Shown in pieces: positions 1-8,271 of a DNA stretch of 64,000 nt. The stretch spans positions 186,001 through 250,000 of the forward strand of contig NZ_QNFY01000007.1 in the NCBI RefSeq assembly GCF_003290185.1, in the 5' to 3' direction. Origin of the DNA: Chryseobacterium lathyri. Lineage in GTDB: Bacteria; Bacteroidota; Bacteroidia; Flavobacteriales; Weeksellaceae. The notes under the pieces are model-generated. The model did not search any database. It was not told where the DNA came from and worked only from the letters and a program-made list of their open reading frames with translations. A program made the position numbers and the translations under genes. How positions within the stretch are numbered: the first letter of the stretch is position 1; the number at the start of each line of letters is the position of its first letter.

Positions 1-30
1 ATGAATACTGCGGTTCAGGAAGCAAAATAA
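1..30 (+). CDS. 3' end of an upstream gene (partial, uncertain)
   Basis: The first 30 bases read as an open frame ending in TAA. It is followed after about 30 bases by a rho-independent terminator, as expected for the tail of a gene that starts outside the window. Only nine residues are visible, so no family can be assigned. Another frame stays open to about position 105 but runs through the terminator, which makes it less likely. Confidence 0.3.
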   Translation: MNTAVQEAK

Positions 31-60
31 CAGTTCATAATTTTGATTTTTTAATGTATG

Positions 61-88
61 AAGGACGGGTTTTCTCTCGTCCTTTTTG
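61..88 (+). terminator. Rho-independent terminator
   Basis: Stem AAGGACG/CGTCCTT with a short loop and a T-run. It separates the upstream gene tail from the ferritin promoter. Confidence 0.7.
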
Positions 89-108
89 TATTAATTTTCA
101 TTAAAACC

Positions 109-139
109 TTTGATTTCGGGCTTTTATTCCTTATTTTTG
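109..139 (+). promoter_or_regulatory. Bacteroidota-type promoter of the ferritin gene
   Basis: TTTG at 109-112, a 19-base spacer, then TATTTTTG at 132-139. This matches the Bacteroidota sigma-ABfr consensus (TTTG near -33, TAnnTTTG near -7). Transcription would start near 146, giving a leader of about 10 bases before the ATG at 157. Confidence 0.75.
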
Positions 140-156
140 ACTATAAATTTATACTT

Positions 157-666
157 ATGATCAGCGAAAAAATTGCAACGTTAATTAACGAACAGATAGC
201 TCACGAACAATATGCCGCACAATATTATCTTTCAATGTCTGCCTGGTTTTCAGGAAAAGATCTTGACGGGATTGCGAATTACTTCAGGGTTCAGAGCAAA
301 GAAGAATTGATGCATGCGGATAAAATGTTTGATTTTTTAAATGACGTAGGAGGGGAGATTATCATCGGAGAGATTGCAAAACCTCCACATGAATTCGAAA
401 ACGCTACTGATATTTTCGAAAAAGCATTGGAACACGAGAAAAAAGTAACCAGAAGTATTTTCAACATTGTGAAAAATGCTAATGATGAAGGAGATTTTGC
501 AACAACTTCTTTCCTACAGTGGTTCATTAATGAGCAGGTAGAAGAAGAGGCTAGCGCTTCACAGTATGTTACAAAGATCAAGATGGTGTGCGATAATCCA
601 TCCGCATTATATCTTTTTGATCAGGAATTGTCTCAGAGAGTTTTTGTATCGGCTACAACAGCCTAA
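157..666 (+). CDS. ftnA: Bacterial ferritin (ferroxidase, iron storage)
   Basis: 169-residue non-haem ferritin, the usual length for bacterial FtnA. It oxidises Fe(II) and stores ferric mineral in a cytosolic 24-mer. All ferroxidase residues known from E. coli FtnA are present at the same positions: E17, E50, H53, E94, Q127 and E130, with E49 and E126 nearby. The open frame extends upstream to 58, but that region covers the terminator and promoter. The ATG at 157 follows the promoter directly and begins the conserved first helix, so it is the start. The gene is monocistronic, bounded by terminators on both sides. No Fur-like site was identified. Confidence 0.95.
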   Translation: MISEKIATLINEQIAHEQYAAQYYLSMSAWFSGKDLDGIANYFRVQSKEELMHADKMFDFLNDVGGEIIIGEIAKPPHEFENATDIFEKALEHEKKVTRSIFNIVKNANDEGDFATTSFLQWFINEQVEEEASASQYVTKIKMVCDNPSALYLFDQELSQRVFVSATTA

Positions 667-682
667 GCAAATTATATGGTAA

Positions 683-724
683 AACTCGCCCCGCCGTTCG
701 GAGAACGGCGGGGCGAGTTATTTT
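683..724 (+). terminator. Very strong terminator after ferritin
   Basis: Perfect 17-bp GC-rich stem (683-699 with 703-719) and a three-base loop, followed by TTATTTT. It is far more GC-rich than its surroundings. It probably works on both strands and also insulates the AT-rich DNA to its right. Confidence 0.85.
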
Positions 725-734
725 CATTATCAGG

Positions 735-877
735 TTATCCACAAAATATCTGGAAGATGTGCTTTCTATTGTGAATAATATTATTTTTTTAATTTATTAT
801 ATTCTGTTGTTAATCAGTGTATTGATGCCTTGTTTTTAAACTTATCAACATCCTGGTGTGGAAAACTTTGTGGAAAA
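735..877. other. DnaA-box cluster, candidate replication origin or DnaA-binding locus
   Basis: Four sites fit the DnaA-box consensus TTWTNCACA: TTATCCACA at 735-743 (+), TTATTCACA at 770-778 (-), TTTTCCACA at 857-865 (-) and TTTTCCACA at 869-877 (-). The two last are 12 bases apart. TTATCAACA at 842-850 (+) is one mismatch away. Between the outer groups lies very AT-rich DNA (about 771-850) that could serve as an unwinding element. No coding sequence fits here. dnaA is not in the window. It could be oriC, a DnaA-titration site or a chance cluster. Confidence 0.5.
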
Positions 878-894
878 GATAATACAGATTCCTG

Positions 895-3800
895 CTATAG
901 ATAGATCAACTGTGTCTTTAGTACTTTTCTTCCCAGACTTTCCAGAATACGTTTATAATTCTCAATTTGCTGCTGATTCTTTTCCGTTTCTTCACCCGTT
1001 TTGAAATCTACAATTACATAGCCTTCTTCACTCTTCAGGATACGGTCAGGCCTGAAAATATGGCTTTGTCCTCTTTCTGAGATCATAATATCTTTTTCAT
1101 TGATCACTTCCCATTTCTCGTCAAAAAATTCAGCGTATTTTCTGATGATCTGAACTAAAGTTTCCTGGATCTCATTTTTCTCTTCCAATGTGATCTGTCC
1201 GTCCAGAACGTAGCTTTCCAGGACTTTGGCTGTATCTTTTTCCGTATTGATTTTCGAAAGTAATTCATGGACAAAAAGCCCGATCCTTACCTTTTCGTTC
1301 CGCACCTGGTAATTTTTGGAGGGAGTCGCAATCTTGATGGACGCTCTGTTTTCATTGATATTTTTAAGGTTCTGAATATCCTTGGTCTTAAATAATGATG
1401 TTTTATCTTTAGAATACTTTTTCAGCATTTCCGGATGGACTTCATACAGATCGAATTCATCAGATTCTTCCGTATTTTTTCCGTTGAAAAATTCCAGCAG
1501 CTCAAGATTATTAGATGTTTTATTCGCTTTCTGAAGATAGAAAAACAGCTGTTCAACAGGACGGGTAGTCGCTACATACTGGAGACATAATCTGTCAATA
1601 AGGTTTTTGTAAGAATTTTTCTTATTAAATGCCTCTATTTCTTCATCATAAACCTCAAGGTTTTTGCTGAACTGATTGATGTTGACTGATTTCAAAGCAT
1701 CATCGTTATTGGTGTCAAACCAGTTAGTGAATTCATTGTCCCTGTTTTTATTCATCATCGGGATAAATACAATCGGGAATTCCAGTCCTTTCGATTTATG
1801 AATGGTCATGATCTGCACAGCATCAATATTTTCTGAAGCCTGGATTGTATAAGCAGAAGCCTCTTCATCCCAGTATTTCAAAAATTCTTTCGTGCTGGCT
1901 CCGGCATTCTGTGTAAAGTTGAAAAGCATTTCAAGGAAATTCAGAAGAAAATCTGTTTCTTTGTTTTCCACAGCAAATTCATTGATGTAATATTCCACAA
2001 AATTATACAGATTGAACCTCGGAAAGTTGTCCTGTTTCAGCTTCAGGGAATAAGTATTCTGAATAAACTGAAGAATTTCCTCATGCGTTTCTATCTCCAG
2101 GATTTTGTTCATTTCCAATGTGAAATCTGCCATATGAATTCTTCCCAAAGCATTCAGATAATACATCATCATGATCAGATTGGGCTTGTTCTTAGGATTG
2201 ATTTCCCACCGAAGAAATTCAATAACAGCCTTTAAGGTATTGGAAAGTTCCAGTGTCAGGCCTTTATCAGAAATTGTTTTAATATTCGTTTGTTCCCCAT
2301 GGTAGTTCACTTTCAGATTTCCCAGTTTTTGAGAATAGCTGAAAATATCAAAATTACCGCGGCATAAGATTGTAATGTCAGAAAATTTAAAGCCATTATC
2401 CAGGCTTTCCTGAATGTCCTTCCGCATTCTTTCAGAAGTATCATTATAAAAATCCTCATTCGTAAGATTTTCGATCAGGCTGACTTTTACACGGCCTTCA
2501 ATCTGAGATTTCGAGCTTTGTTCAGCATCTTCCCCGAAAATATTCCGATGTTCCTCCTCCAGACCTTCCGAATGATACCGGTACAGCTCATTATTGAACT
2601 GTACAATATTTTTAGCACTTCGCCAGTTGTCCTTTAAAACAAGAAGAGCTGCTTCCTTTGGCGAAAATTCTTTTTTGTTGATAATATCCAGCATCAGCTT
2701 ACTTTCTCCACCCCGGAACCTATAGATACTCTGTTTGGGATCTCCTACAAGCGTAAAAGAAGTATTTTCTGTAGAAACACTGTGATCACGTAACGGAATA
2801 AAATTCTGCCACTGCAGTTCCGAAGTATCCTGAAATTCATCAAAGAAATAATGCTGAAACTGTGAACCTACCTTTTCATAAATAAAGGCTGATGGCTCAT
2901 TTTTAAGATTTTCATTGATCAGAATATTAAATTTTGAAAGCAGAACAAGGTCATTCTCTTCCTCAATTTTTTTTAATTCATCCTGAATGTCTTTATTCAC
3001 CTTTAACGGAAGAAGGGCAGATAGAATCTTTTCCTTCTTTTGGGTTTCAATGTATAAAAGGATCAGCTGCATTCTGTTGTCAAGAAGTTGGTCCAGAATC
3101 TCGAAGATCTCAGGTTCCTTACTTTTGGATTTAGAAGAAGCTCCCTTCCTGTAATTGTTGACTACAGATTCTTCCTGCGTTGTGGGAAATGGAAATCCCG
3201 GTCTTTTCTGATTGTAAAAATCCTGAACCTTAGTGAAAAATCCACCGATCCCGTTTTTTCCCTGTGCAAAATCTTCTATATCAATATTTCTGGACCGGAA
3301 AATCTCAATAGATTGGGCCGCAAGCTCGGCGGACCGTTTTTTATTCTGGACGATTTCTTTTCTGAGCGTATTTTTTATATTCTCGTAATTCGTGTCATCA
3401 AAGCTTTTGTTGCTTTTCAGATGTTCATAGTGAATATCCTTTACAAACTCTTTTGCAGAATCATAAAGATTTTTATTAAGATTGATCCTTTCATTATTTT
3501 CCAGACTGTAATCCACATAATCCATGAAAGAATTGGAAATGTTTTCATTCTCACCGATTTGGTCCAGCATTTTATCTACAGCTTCGATCAGAAACGGTTC
3601 AGCTTCAATTTCAAGATTAAAGTTTTTGGCTAAACCCAATTCGTAGGAAAAGCTTCTTACCAGTCTTGAATTAAAACGGTCAATTGTTCCGATGTTCAGC
3701 GTTGAATAATTGTGAAGCACATAATCCAGCAGTTTCTTGGAACGGTTATGGAGCTCGTCAATCGTAATTTTCAGTCCATCAGCTTCAAATGCTTTCTGAA

Positions 3801-4035
3801 TGTTTTTCAGGTCACTGTTTTGTGCAAAATTATCCGCTGAAAAGTTTCCCAGCCAGGATAAAATTCTTTCCTTCATCTCATTGGCCGCTTTATTGGTAAA
3901 AGTAAGCGCGAGAATATTCCGGATCGACTGCTGTTGATTGGGGTAGCGGAGACAGATCATCAGAAGCCTCTGGACAAGGGCATATGTTTTCCCCGACCCG
4001 GCTGAAGCATTGATCACTGTATAAGAATTTTGCAT
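895..4035 (-). CDS. UvrD/RecB-family helicase-nuclease (AddA/RecB-like)
   Basis: 1046-residue superfamily I helicase with a C-terminal nuclease domain, probably for DNA double-strand-break processing. The N-terminus carries Walker A (NASAGSGKT, residues 9-17). Motif II (DEFQDTSELQW, near residue 400), motif III (GDPKQSIYRFRGGE) and a late helicase motif (TIHKSKGLEFPIVF) follow. The PD-(D/E)xK nuclease is near the end (D997, then D1010 and K1012 in VIVDFKTGE). The size and layout are those of AddA/RecB. The usual partner AddB/RecC is not in the window, so the exact complex is inferred. The start gives the expected short lead into Walker A. Confidence 0.9.
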   Translation of the reverse strand: MQNSYTVINASAGSGKTYALVQRLLMICLRYPNQQQSIRNILALTFTNKAANEMKERILSWLGNFSADNFAQNSDLKNIQKAFEADGLKITIDELHNRSKKLLDYVLHNYSTLNIGTIDRFNSRLVRSFSYELGLAKNFNLEIEAEPFLIEAVDKMLDQIGENENISNSFMDYVDYSLENNERINLNKNLYDSAKEFVKDIHYEHLKSNKSFDDTNYENIKNTLRKEIVQNKKRSAELAAQSIEIFRSRNIDIEDFAQGKNGIGGFFTKVQDFYNQKRPGFPFPTTQEESVVNNYRKGASSKSKSKEPEIFEILDQLLDNRMQLILLYIETQKKEKILSALLPLKVNKDIQDELKKIEEENDLVLLSKFNILINENLKNEPSAFIYEKVGSQFQHYFFDEFQDTSELQWQNFIPLRDHSVSTENTSFTLVGDPKQSIYRFRGGESKLMLDIINKKEFSPKEAALLVLKDNWRSAKNIVQFNNELYRYHSEGLEEEHRNIFGEDAEQSSKSQIEGRVKVSLIENLTNEDFYNDTSERMRKDIQESLDNGFKFSDITILCRGNFDIFSYSQKLGNLKVNYHGEQTNIKTISDKGLTLELSNTLKAVIEFLRWEINPKNKPNLIMMMYYLNALGRIHMADFTLEMNKILEIETHEEILQFIQNTYSLKLKQDNFPRFNLYNFVEYYINEFAVENKETDFLLNFLEMLFNFTQNAGASTKEFLKYWDEEASAYTIQASENIDAVQIMTIHKSKGLEFPIVFIPMMNKNRDNEFTNWFDTNNDDALKSVNINQFSKNLEVYDEEIEAFNKKNSYKNLIDRLCLQYVATTRPVEQLFFYLQKANKTSNNLELLEFFNGKNTEESDEFDLYEVHPEMLKKYSKDKTSLFKTKDIQNLKNINENRASIKIATPSKNYQVRNEKVRIGLFVHELLSKINTEKDTAKVLESYVLDGQITLEEKNEIQETLVQIIRKYAEFFDEKWEVINEKDIMISERGQSHIFRPDRILKSEEGYVIVDFKTGEETEKNQQQIENYKRILESLGRKVLKTQLIYL

Positions 4036-4192
4036 TGCTGAATTTAGAATTGAGACTGCAAGTTAGCTAATTTTTAAGTGAAATTTTAACAATTCAGAGT
4101 GGCGATTTAACAGTTTCCCAAGCAAAAATCAAAAAGAAATCCTAAAACACGTTAACTGTGGTTAAACTTACCATTTAATTTAAAAATAATTT

Positions 4193-4200
4193 TAGATTTG
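4193..4200 (+). promoter_or_regulatory. Possible -7 element (TAGATTTG) of the three-gene array
   Basis: TAGATTTG matches the Bacteroidota -7 consensus TAnnTTTG in the gap before the tandem secreted proteins. No clear -33 TTTG lies 19 bases upstream, so support is partial. If it is used, transcription starts near 4207 and the first gene must start at the GTG at 4219. Confidence 0.35.
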
Positions 4201-4965
4201 CTCTATAAAAAACTGTCCGTGAAATTTAAACTACTCTTTTTTCTTACTACTCTTTTTTTCATAAACACCCATGCCCAAAATTATATTTTTGGAAAAGTAG
4301 TTTCTGAAGATAGTTCAGAAATCCCGGATGTAACTGTAATTAATATCAGGACTGATGAAAGAACGGTTACGAACCGGGACGGACACTTTATGGTTTCCGG
4401 AAGAGCAGGGGATGAACTTCGCTTTGTAAAGGCAGGCTACGAACGTCTCGTTAAAAAAGTTTCCAAGGAAAATATAGAATCTCCCATTAATATCACTTTA
4501 GAAAGAGCCACCATATTGATTCCCGAAGTAGAAATCAAGCAGGGAATTACCGGTGATCTTAAAATAGATGCAAAAAACCTGAACAGACCTAAAAAAGTTG
4601 AAAAGCTAATCAAAGATATTGACGGGTATATTGCACGGAAATCAGACCCAAGAATACTGGCAGCGAAACCCGGAGAATTTGTACAGCCAAAAGGGCAGGG
4701 ATTTTCTATTGGGAAAGTGAAAAACAAATGGGATGATATTGATCTTGGCAGTTATCTGAAAACAGCTCTTGGTGAGGAATACTTCACGGATTTAAAAATT
4801 GAAAAGTCTCAGATAGATCATTTTATAAGCTATGTTCTGGCCGGTGGCTTTGAAAGGAAAGCTATCCTGAAATATGGTTTCTGCAGTGATGCTGATCTTT
4901 ATAGATTTCAACGTTTTGTACTGACGAGAATTTCCTCTTACCGCGCTCCACAGACTCAAAGATAA
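4198..4965 (+). CDS. Secreted carboxypeptidase-like regulatory domain protein, paralog 1
   Basis: 255 residues counted from a TTG codon. An in-frame GTG at 4219 gives a cleaner signal peptide (KFKLLFFLTTLFF, ending in HAQ) and is a reasonable alternative start. After the signal peptide comes a beta-sandwich of the CarboxypepD_reg-like type (about residues 28-105: GKVVSEDSSEIPDVTVINI, then DELRFVKAGYERL). A charged, proline-poor region follows and then a C-terminal segment (EYFTDLKIEKSQIDHFISYV) that recurs in the next two genes. The protein is probably exported to the periplasm or outer membrane. No enzymatic motif was seen. It is the first of three tandem paralogs, six bases before the next. 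Confidence 0.75.
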   Translation: MLYKKLSVKFKLLFFLTTLFFINTHAQNYIFGKVVSEDSSEIPDVTVINIRTDERTVTNRDGHFMVSGRAGDELRFVKAGYERLVKKVSKENIESPINITLERATILIPEVEIKQGITGDLKIDAKNLNRPKKVEKLIKDIDGYIARKSDPRILAAKPGEFVQPKGQGFSIGKVKNKWDDIDLGSYLKTALGEEYFTDLKIEKSQIDHFISYVLAGGFERKAILKYGFCSDADLYRFQRFVLTRISSYRAPQTQR

Positions 4966-4971
4966 ACATAG

Positions 4972-5778
4972 ATGAGAACTTATATTAAACAAAGCCTTTA
5001 CGTAATTCCTTTTTTTGTTTCGGCAGAATATTTTTCCCAGCAGCAGATAACCGGAACAGTGACAGATAACAGCAAAAAAAATATAAACCCGGTTTTAATT
5101 ATCAATGTTTCCAACAGGAAAAGCACATTGAGTGATACTTCGGGGAACTTTACGATAGAAGCATCGGAAAATGATGAACTTAGATTTGTAAAAGAAGGAT
5201 ATTGCCGTTTTGATAAAAAGCTGAGGAAGGAAGATTTCAGTTCTCCTTTAATGATAAGCCTTGACAAAACTGAAATAGAAATTCCTGAAGTAAAGATCAC
5301 ATATAAACCTACGGGTAATCTGGAAAGAGACAACAGGTATCTTAATGAATCCAGAAAAGTGGTGTCTTTAAGATCAGAGTTGGATGAGTATATGAAAAGC
5401 CCACTGAATGAAGCTTTACCGGATAATACGGTTTCAAAAACCTTTAAACCTGATTATAATGCCGGGCAGGTAAGTATTTTAGGAGTTTTGGATGCCGCTG
5501 TAGGTTTGTTCAAAAAAGCGACAGAACTTAAAATTACCAAAGCCAATTATACGGAAACACAGGATTTTATCAAAAGAGTAAAGGAAGAAATAGACTTACA
5601 GTTTCTGAGAAAATATGGCATGGATGAAGATCAGATAGATTATTTTTTAATCTATGCTAATGATACCCGGATGATGGCAAAAAAATACAGGAAAAACTTT
5701 AAGGCTGATATTGTAGAGTATGAATTAAAAGTAGCCTTTGCAGAATACAGAAAAACCCATAAACTGGACAGTATTTAA
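4972..5778 (+). CDS. Secreted carboxypeptidase-like regulatory domain protein, paralog 2
   Basis: 268 residues with an N-terminal signal-like segment ending near SAEYFSQQ. It then has the same architecture as its neighbours: a CarboxypepD_reg-like beta-sandwich (ITGTVTDNSKKNINPVLIINV, ending DELRFVKEGYCRF), a linker with TGNLERD, and a C-terminal motif (LRKYGMDEDQIDYFLIYAN) matching the first paralog's tail. The domain is common at the N-terminus of TonB receptors, but here no barrel follows. The function is unknown. The short gaps to its neighbours (6 and 17 bases) indicate one transcript. Confidence 0.75.
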   Translation: MRTYIKQSLYVIPFFVSAEYFSQQQITGTVTDNSKKNINPVLIINVSNRKSTLSDTSGNFTIEASENDELRFVKEGYCRFDKKLRKEDFSSPLMISLDKTEIEIPEVKITYKPTGNLERDNRYLNESRKVVSLRSELDEYMKSPLNEALPDNTVSKTFKPDYNAGQVSILGVLDAAVGLFKKATELKITKANYTETQDFIKRVKEEIDLQFLRKYGMDEDQIDYFLIYANDTRMMAKKYRKNFKADIVEYELKVAFAEYRKTHKLDSI

Positions 5779-5795
5779 TCTTAACGAATAAGAGG

Positions 5796-6611
5796 ATGAG
5801 CTTTGCAGGTGGAAATATTGGCATTAATGACTGGAGAAAAGTTTCATTTCTTCTTGTATTCATGTTTAATAATTTCTTCTCACAGCAGACAGTTACGGGC
5901 CGTATTACCGATGATAGTGGCGAAAACCTAAGTTCAGTGATTATTATCAACATGTCTAATGACCAAAAAACCTATTCCAATTCTATGGGGCAGTTCTCTA
6001 TTGAAGCTAATCCAAATGATGAGTTGAGATTTGTAAAAGCAGATTTCAGGAGGGTTTCTGCTACAGTTCCCGCTAATGGTTTCAGTTCTCAGCTTTTGGT
6101 TGTTCTGATTCCGATCCCAAAAGAAATTGAAGAAGTAAAGGTAGTTAAAAAACCGACCGGAGATCTTGAGACGGATTCAAGGCTGGCCTCAAAAGTAGAT
6201 AAAGGTGAGATGGTACGCCAGGCAGTAGGCTTACCCCAACCCGTCGGGAAAATGAGGGAAAAGCCGGCAGAAGTGAAGCAGGTGCTTATTCCGATACTTT
6301 TAGGGAGCCTGGATGTACAGGGAGCTTATGATTTGATAAGCGGAAAAGCAAGGCGCCAGAAAAGACAATACAGGTATGATGATCTGCAGGAACATATTGC
6401 ATGGGTAAGAAACAGAGTGGATAATGAATACTTTACCCAGGCGGGAATCCCGGAAGAAAGAATTTCAGAGTTTATACAGTATTCCTTTGAGGCTAAACCC
6501 CAGGTGCGCACTTATGTAAAAGCAAAAAATTTATCCGGAGTATTATTGAGAATGGAAGAAACCATGCCTGTTTACCTTGAAAGATTGAAACAGAAAAAAA
6601 TACAGCAATAA
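5796..6611 (+). CDS. Secreted carboxypeptidase-like regulatory domain protein, paralog 3
   Basis: 271 residues. The N-terminus is unusual: about 15 polar residues precede the hydrophobic stretch (VSFLLVFMFNNFFSQQ), so an internal ATG at 5862 or a downstream alternative start is possible. The rest repeats the family plan: a beta-sandwich (VTGRITDDSGENLSSVIIINM, then DELRFVKADFRRV), a TGDLETDSR linker, and a C-terminal segment (EYFTQAGIPEERISEFIQYSF). Probably exported, with no catalytic motif seen. It is the last gene of the three-paralog operon. Confidence 0.72.
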   Translation: MSFAGGNIGINDWRKVSFLLVFMFNNFFSQQTVTGRITDDSGENLSSVIIINMSNDQKTYSNSMGQFSIEANPNDELRFVKADFRRVSATVPANGFSSQLLVVLIPIPKEIEEVKVVKKPTGDLETDSRLASKVDKGEMVRQAVGLPQPVGKMREKPAEVKQVLIPILLGSLDVQGAYDLISGKARRQKRQYRYDDLQEHIAWVRNRVDNEYFTQAGIPEERISEFIQYSFEAKPQVRTYVKAKNLSGVLLRMEETMPVYLERLKQKKIQQ

Positions 6612-6682
6612 TGTTAAAAAAATCTTAAAATTCGGAATAGAAATTGATGTACTCTTACTTAAATTAATCAATCACAATTTCT

Positions 6683-7417
6683 ATGAATAAAAATATTATT
6701 GCGGTAGCAGTCGGAGCACTGGGATTTGTCCTTGGGCTTGGCTTTTTAGGGAATGCTATTAAAAACAGAAATAAATCTGAAAATACCATTTCCGTAACAG
6801 GATTGGGCACCAAACAGTTTACTTCCGATCTGATCACATGGTCCGGAAGTTTTTCCAAAAATAATTCCGATTTAAAAGCGGCTTATGATGAGCTGGCCAT
6901 AGACAGGAAGGTGATTAATGATTATCTCGTTTCAAAGGGCATTAAACAAAACGAAATCGTGTTTTCTTCTGTAGATATTCAAAAACAGTTCAGAAGTTAT
7001 AATGATTCTAATGGGAATTATGTTCAGGGTGAATTCTCTGGCTATAATCTTACCCAAAAAGTATCTATTGAAAGTAAAGAAGTTGTAAAAATTGAGAATC
7101 TGTCCAGAAATATTACAGAGATCATCAATCGGGGTATAGAATTTACGTCCTCAGCACCATCTTATTTTTATACCAAACTGGCAACAGTAAAACAGGAAAT
7201 GATCGCCAGCGCAACTAAAGATGCTAAAGAAAGAGCTGAGAAAATTGCAGAAAATTCAGGGAGCAGCCTGGGAAATCTTAAAAAGGCCACAATGGGTGTT
7301 ATTCAGATTACCGAGCCCAACTCCAATGAAGATTATTCCTACGGTGGAACATTCAACACTTCTTCCAAAGAAAAAGAAGCCAATATTACCATAAAACTGG
7401 AATATGAAGTCAACTAA
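6683..7417 (+). CDS. SIMPL domain-containing protein (DUF541)
   Basis: 244 residues. One N-terminal hydrophobic segment (about residues 5-25, IIAVAVGALGFVLGLGFLG) should anchor it in the inner membrane or act as an uncleaved signal. The SIMPL/DUF541 domain follows: TISVTGLGTKQFTSDLITWSG, then the LSRNITEIINRGIEF and AKERAEKIAENSG helices typical of the family. Family members are periplasmic oligomers with no agreed biochemical role. The gene is separated by 71 bases from the preceding array and ends before a bidirectional terminator. Confidence 0.88.
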   Translation: MNKNIIAVAVGALGFVLGLGFLGNAIKNRNKSENTISVTGLGTKQFTSDLITWSGSFSKNNSDLKAAYDELAIDRKVINDYLVSKGIKQNEIVFSSVDIQKQFRSYNDSNGNYVQGEFSGYNLTQKVSIESKEVVKIENLSRNITEIINRGIEFTSSAPSYFYTKLATVKQEMIASATKDAKERAEKIAENSGSSLGNLKKATMGVIQITEPNSNEDYSYGGTFNTSSKEKEANITIKLEYEVN

Positions 7418-7446
7418 AAACCTCTGTAAATAACCGTCTATCTATT

Positions 7447-7492
7447 CCCCTCCTCCGGAGGGGTGGCAGATCGAAGATCTGACGGGGTGGTT
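7447..7492. repeat. Intergenic palindromic element (CCCCTCC/GGAGGGG type)
   Basis: A CCCCTCC-TCC-GGAGGGG hairpin is followed by GTGGC, a second small palindrome (CAGATCGAAGATCTG) and GACGGGGTGG. This two-hairpin layout is typical of a dispersed intergenic element seen in flavobacterial genomes (recalled, not searched). A fragment-like GACGGGGTCG occurs near 49359 in this window. Confidence 0.5.
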
Positions 7493-7500
7493 AAAAAAAT

Positions 7501-7531
7501 AAACCGCCGGAAATTCTCCGGCGGTTTTTAT
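7501..7531. terminator. Bidirectional terminator
   Basis: Perfect 11-bp stem AAACCGCCGGA/TCCGGCGGTTT (7501-7511 with 7517-7527), with T-runs on one side and A-runs on the other. It serves both converging genes. Confidence 0.85.
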
Positions 7532-7534
7532 ATT

Positions 7535-8047
7535 TTAATGATACACAACATCATAAATTTCATCTTTTACACGTTTCAGATCTTCGGGTGTATAATTGGC
7601 CAGCAGCCAAAGATCAAGAGACTTTTTCCCTTCACCATAACTCGGCTGTACATACATTTCATCGATCAGGGTAAATCCGTTTTTCTGATAAAAAGAATAG
7701 CGTCTTTTCGCATCGTCCCCCAAATGATCAGGTTCTATTTCTAAAATAATCCTCGGATAATTTTTAAACAGATACCCTGTAATATGTGATCCCAATTTCT
7801 GACTTCTGAATGCCTCGAAAACTTCGAAATGTTCTACAAAAACATAAGAACTCAGCTCCCAGATAATAAGATAGCCAATAGCCTGGGATTCATGAAGTAC
7901 AGAAATTACTTTTACATGAGGATTTGAAAATAAGGCGGTAAATTGTTTCCAGTCCCTTTGCTCATCCGTAGGAAAAGTGCTGGAGTAAGATGTATAAATG
8001 TCCTGGACTCTATAGTCTTCGGCAGAAGTAATCGGTAAAAATTCCAT
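7535..8047 (-). CDS. GNAT family N-acetyltransferase
   Basis: 170-residue acyl-CoA-dependent N-acetyltransferase fold. The central strand (AIGYLIIWELSSYVFVEHFEVFEAFRSQKLGSHI) includes the Q/R-x-x-G-x-G/S acetyl-CoA pyrophosphate loop as RSQKLGSHI. The later segment RRYSFYQKNGF is the family's typical motif B ending. The substrate cannot be predicted. It is the last gene of a five-gene minus-strand operon and lies two bases after the PspC gene. Confidence 0.85.
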   Translation of the reverse strand: MEFLPITSAEDYRVQDIYTSYSSTFPTDEQRDWKQFTALFSNPHVKVISVLHESQAIGYLIIWELSSYVFVEHFEVFEAFRSQKLGSHITGYLFKNYPRIILEIEPDHLGDDAKRRYSFYQKNGFTLIDEMYVQPSYGEGKKSLDLWLLANYTPEDLKRVKDEIYDVVYH

Positions 8048-8049
8048 AA

Positions 8050-8271
8050 TTATAAATCAAAAACACTAGGTCTTCTTGTAATAAAAATATCTTTGATCCA
8101 AAGCGTAAATGCGAGCCCGAGATAGATCAGAAAGAAAAATCCGGCAGTTGCAAAAGTAGAATAGATGAAGAAGATCCTTAATTTGGATACAGGAATCCCC
8201 AGTTTAGCTCCCATTCTCGTAAGAACACCAAACCATTCTCGTTCCATTTTGTGGCGGATATTATCAAACAT
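8050..8271 (-). CDS. PspC-family small membrane protein
   Basis: 73 residues. The pattern matches the PspC domain: an amphipathic start, GVLTRMGAKLGIPVSKLRIFFIYSTF, then a transmembrane segment (about residues 34-58). Full-length PspC proteins sense envelope stress. This one is a stand-alone short version ending shortly after the membrane segment. It overlaps the DUF2851 gene by eight bases, indicating translational coupling. Confidence 0.82.
   Translation of the reverse strand: MFDNIRHKMEREWFGVLTRMGAKLGIPVSKLRIFFIYSTFATAGFFFLIYLGLAFTLWIKDIFITRRPSVFDL

Noticed and set aside
58..156. N-terminal extension of ferritin to 58
   Set aside because: This stretch holds a terminator and a near-perfect promoter, and the ferritin fold begins at the ATG at 157.
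2934..3633. Plus-strand open frames inside the helicase-nuclease gene
   Set aside because: No family similarity; shadows of a well-supported minus-strand gene.
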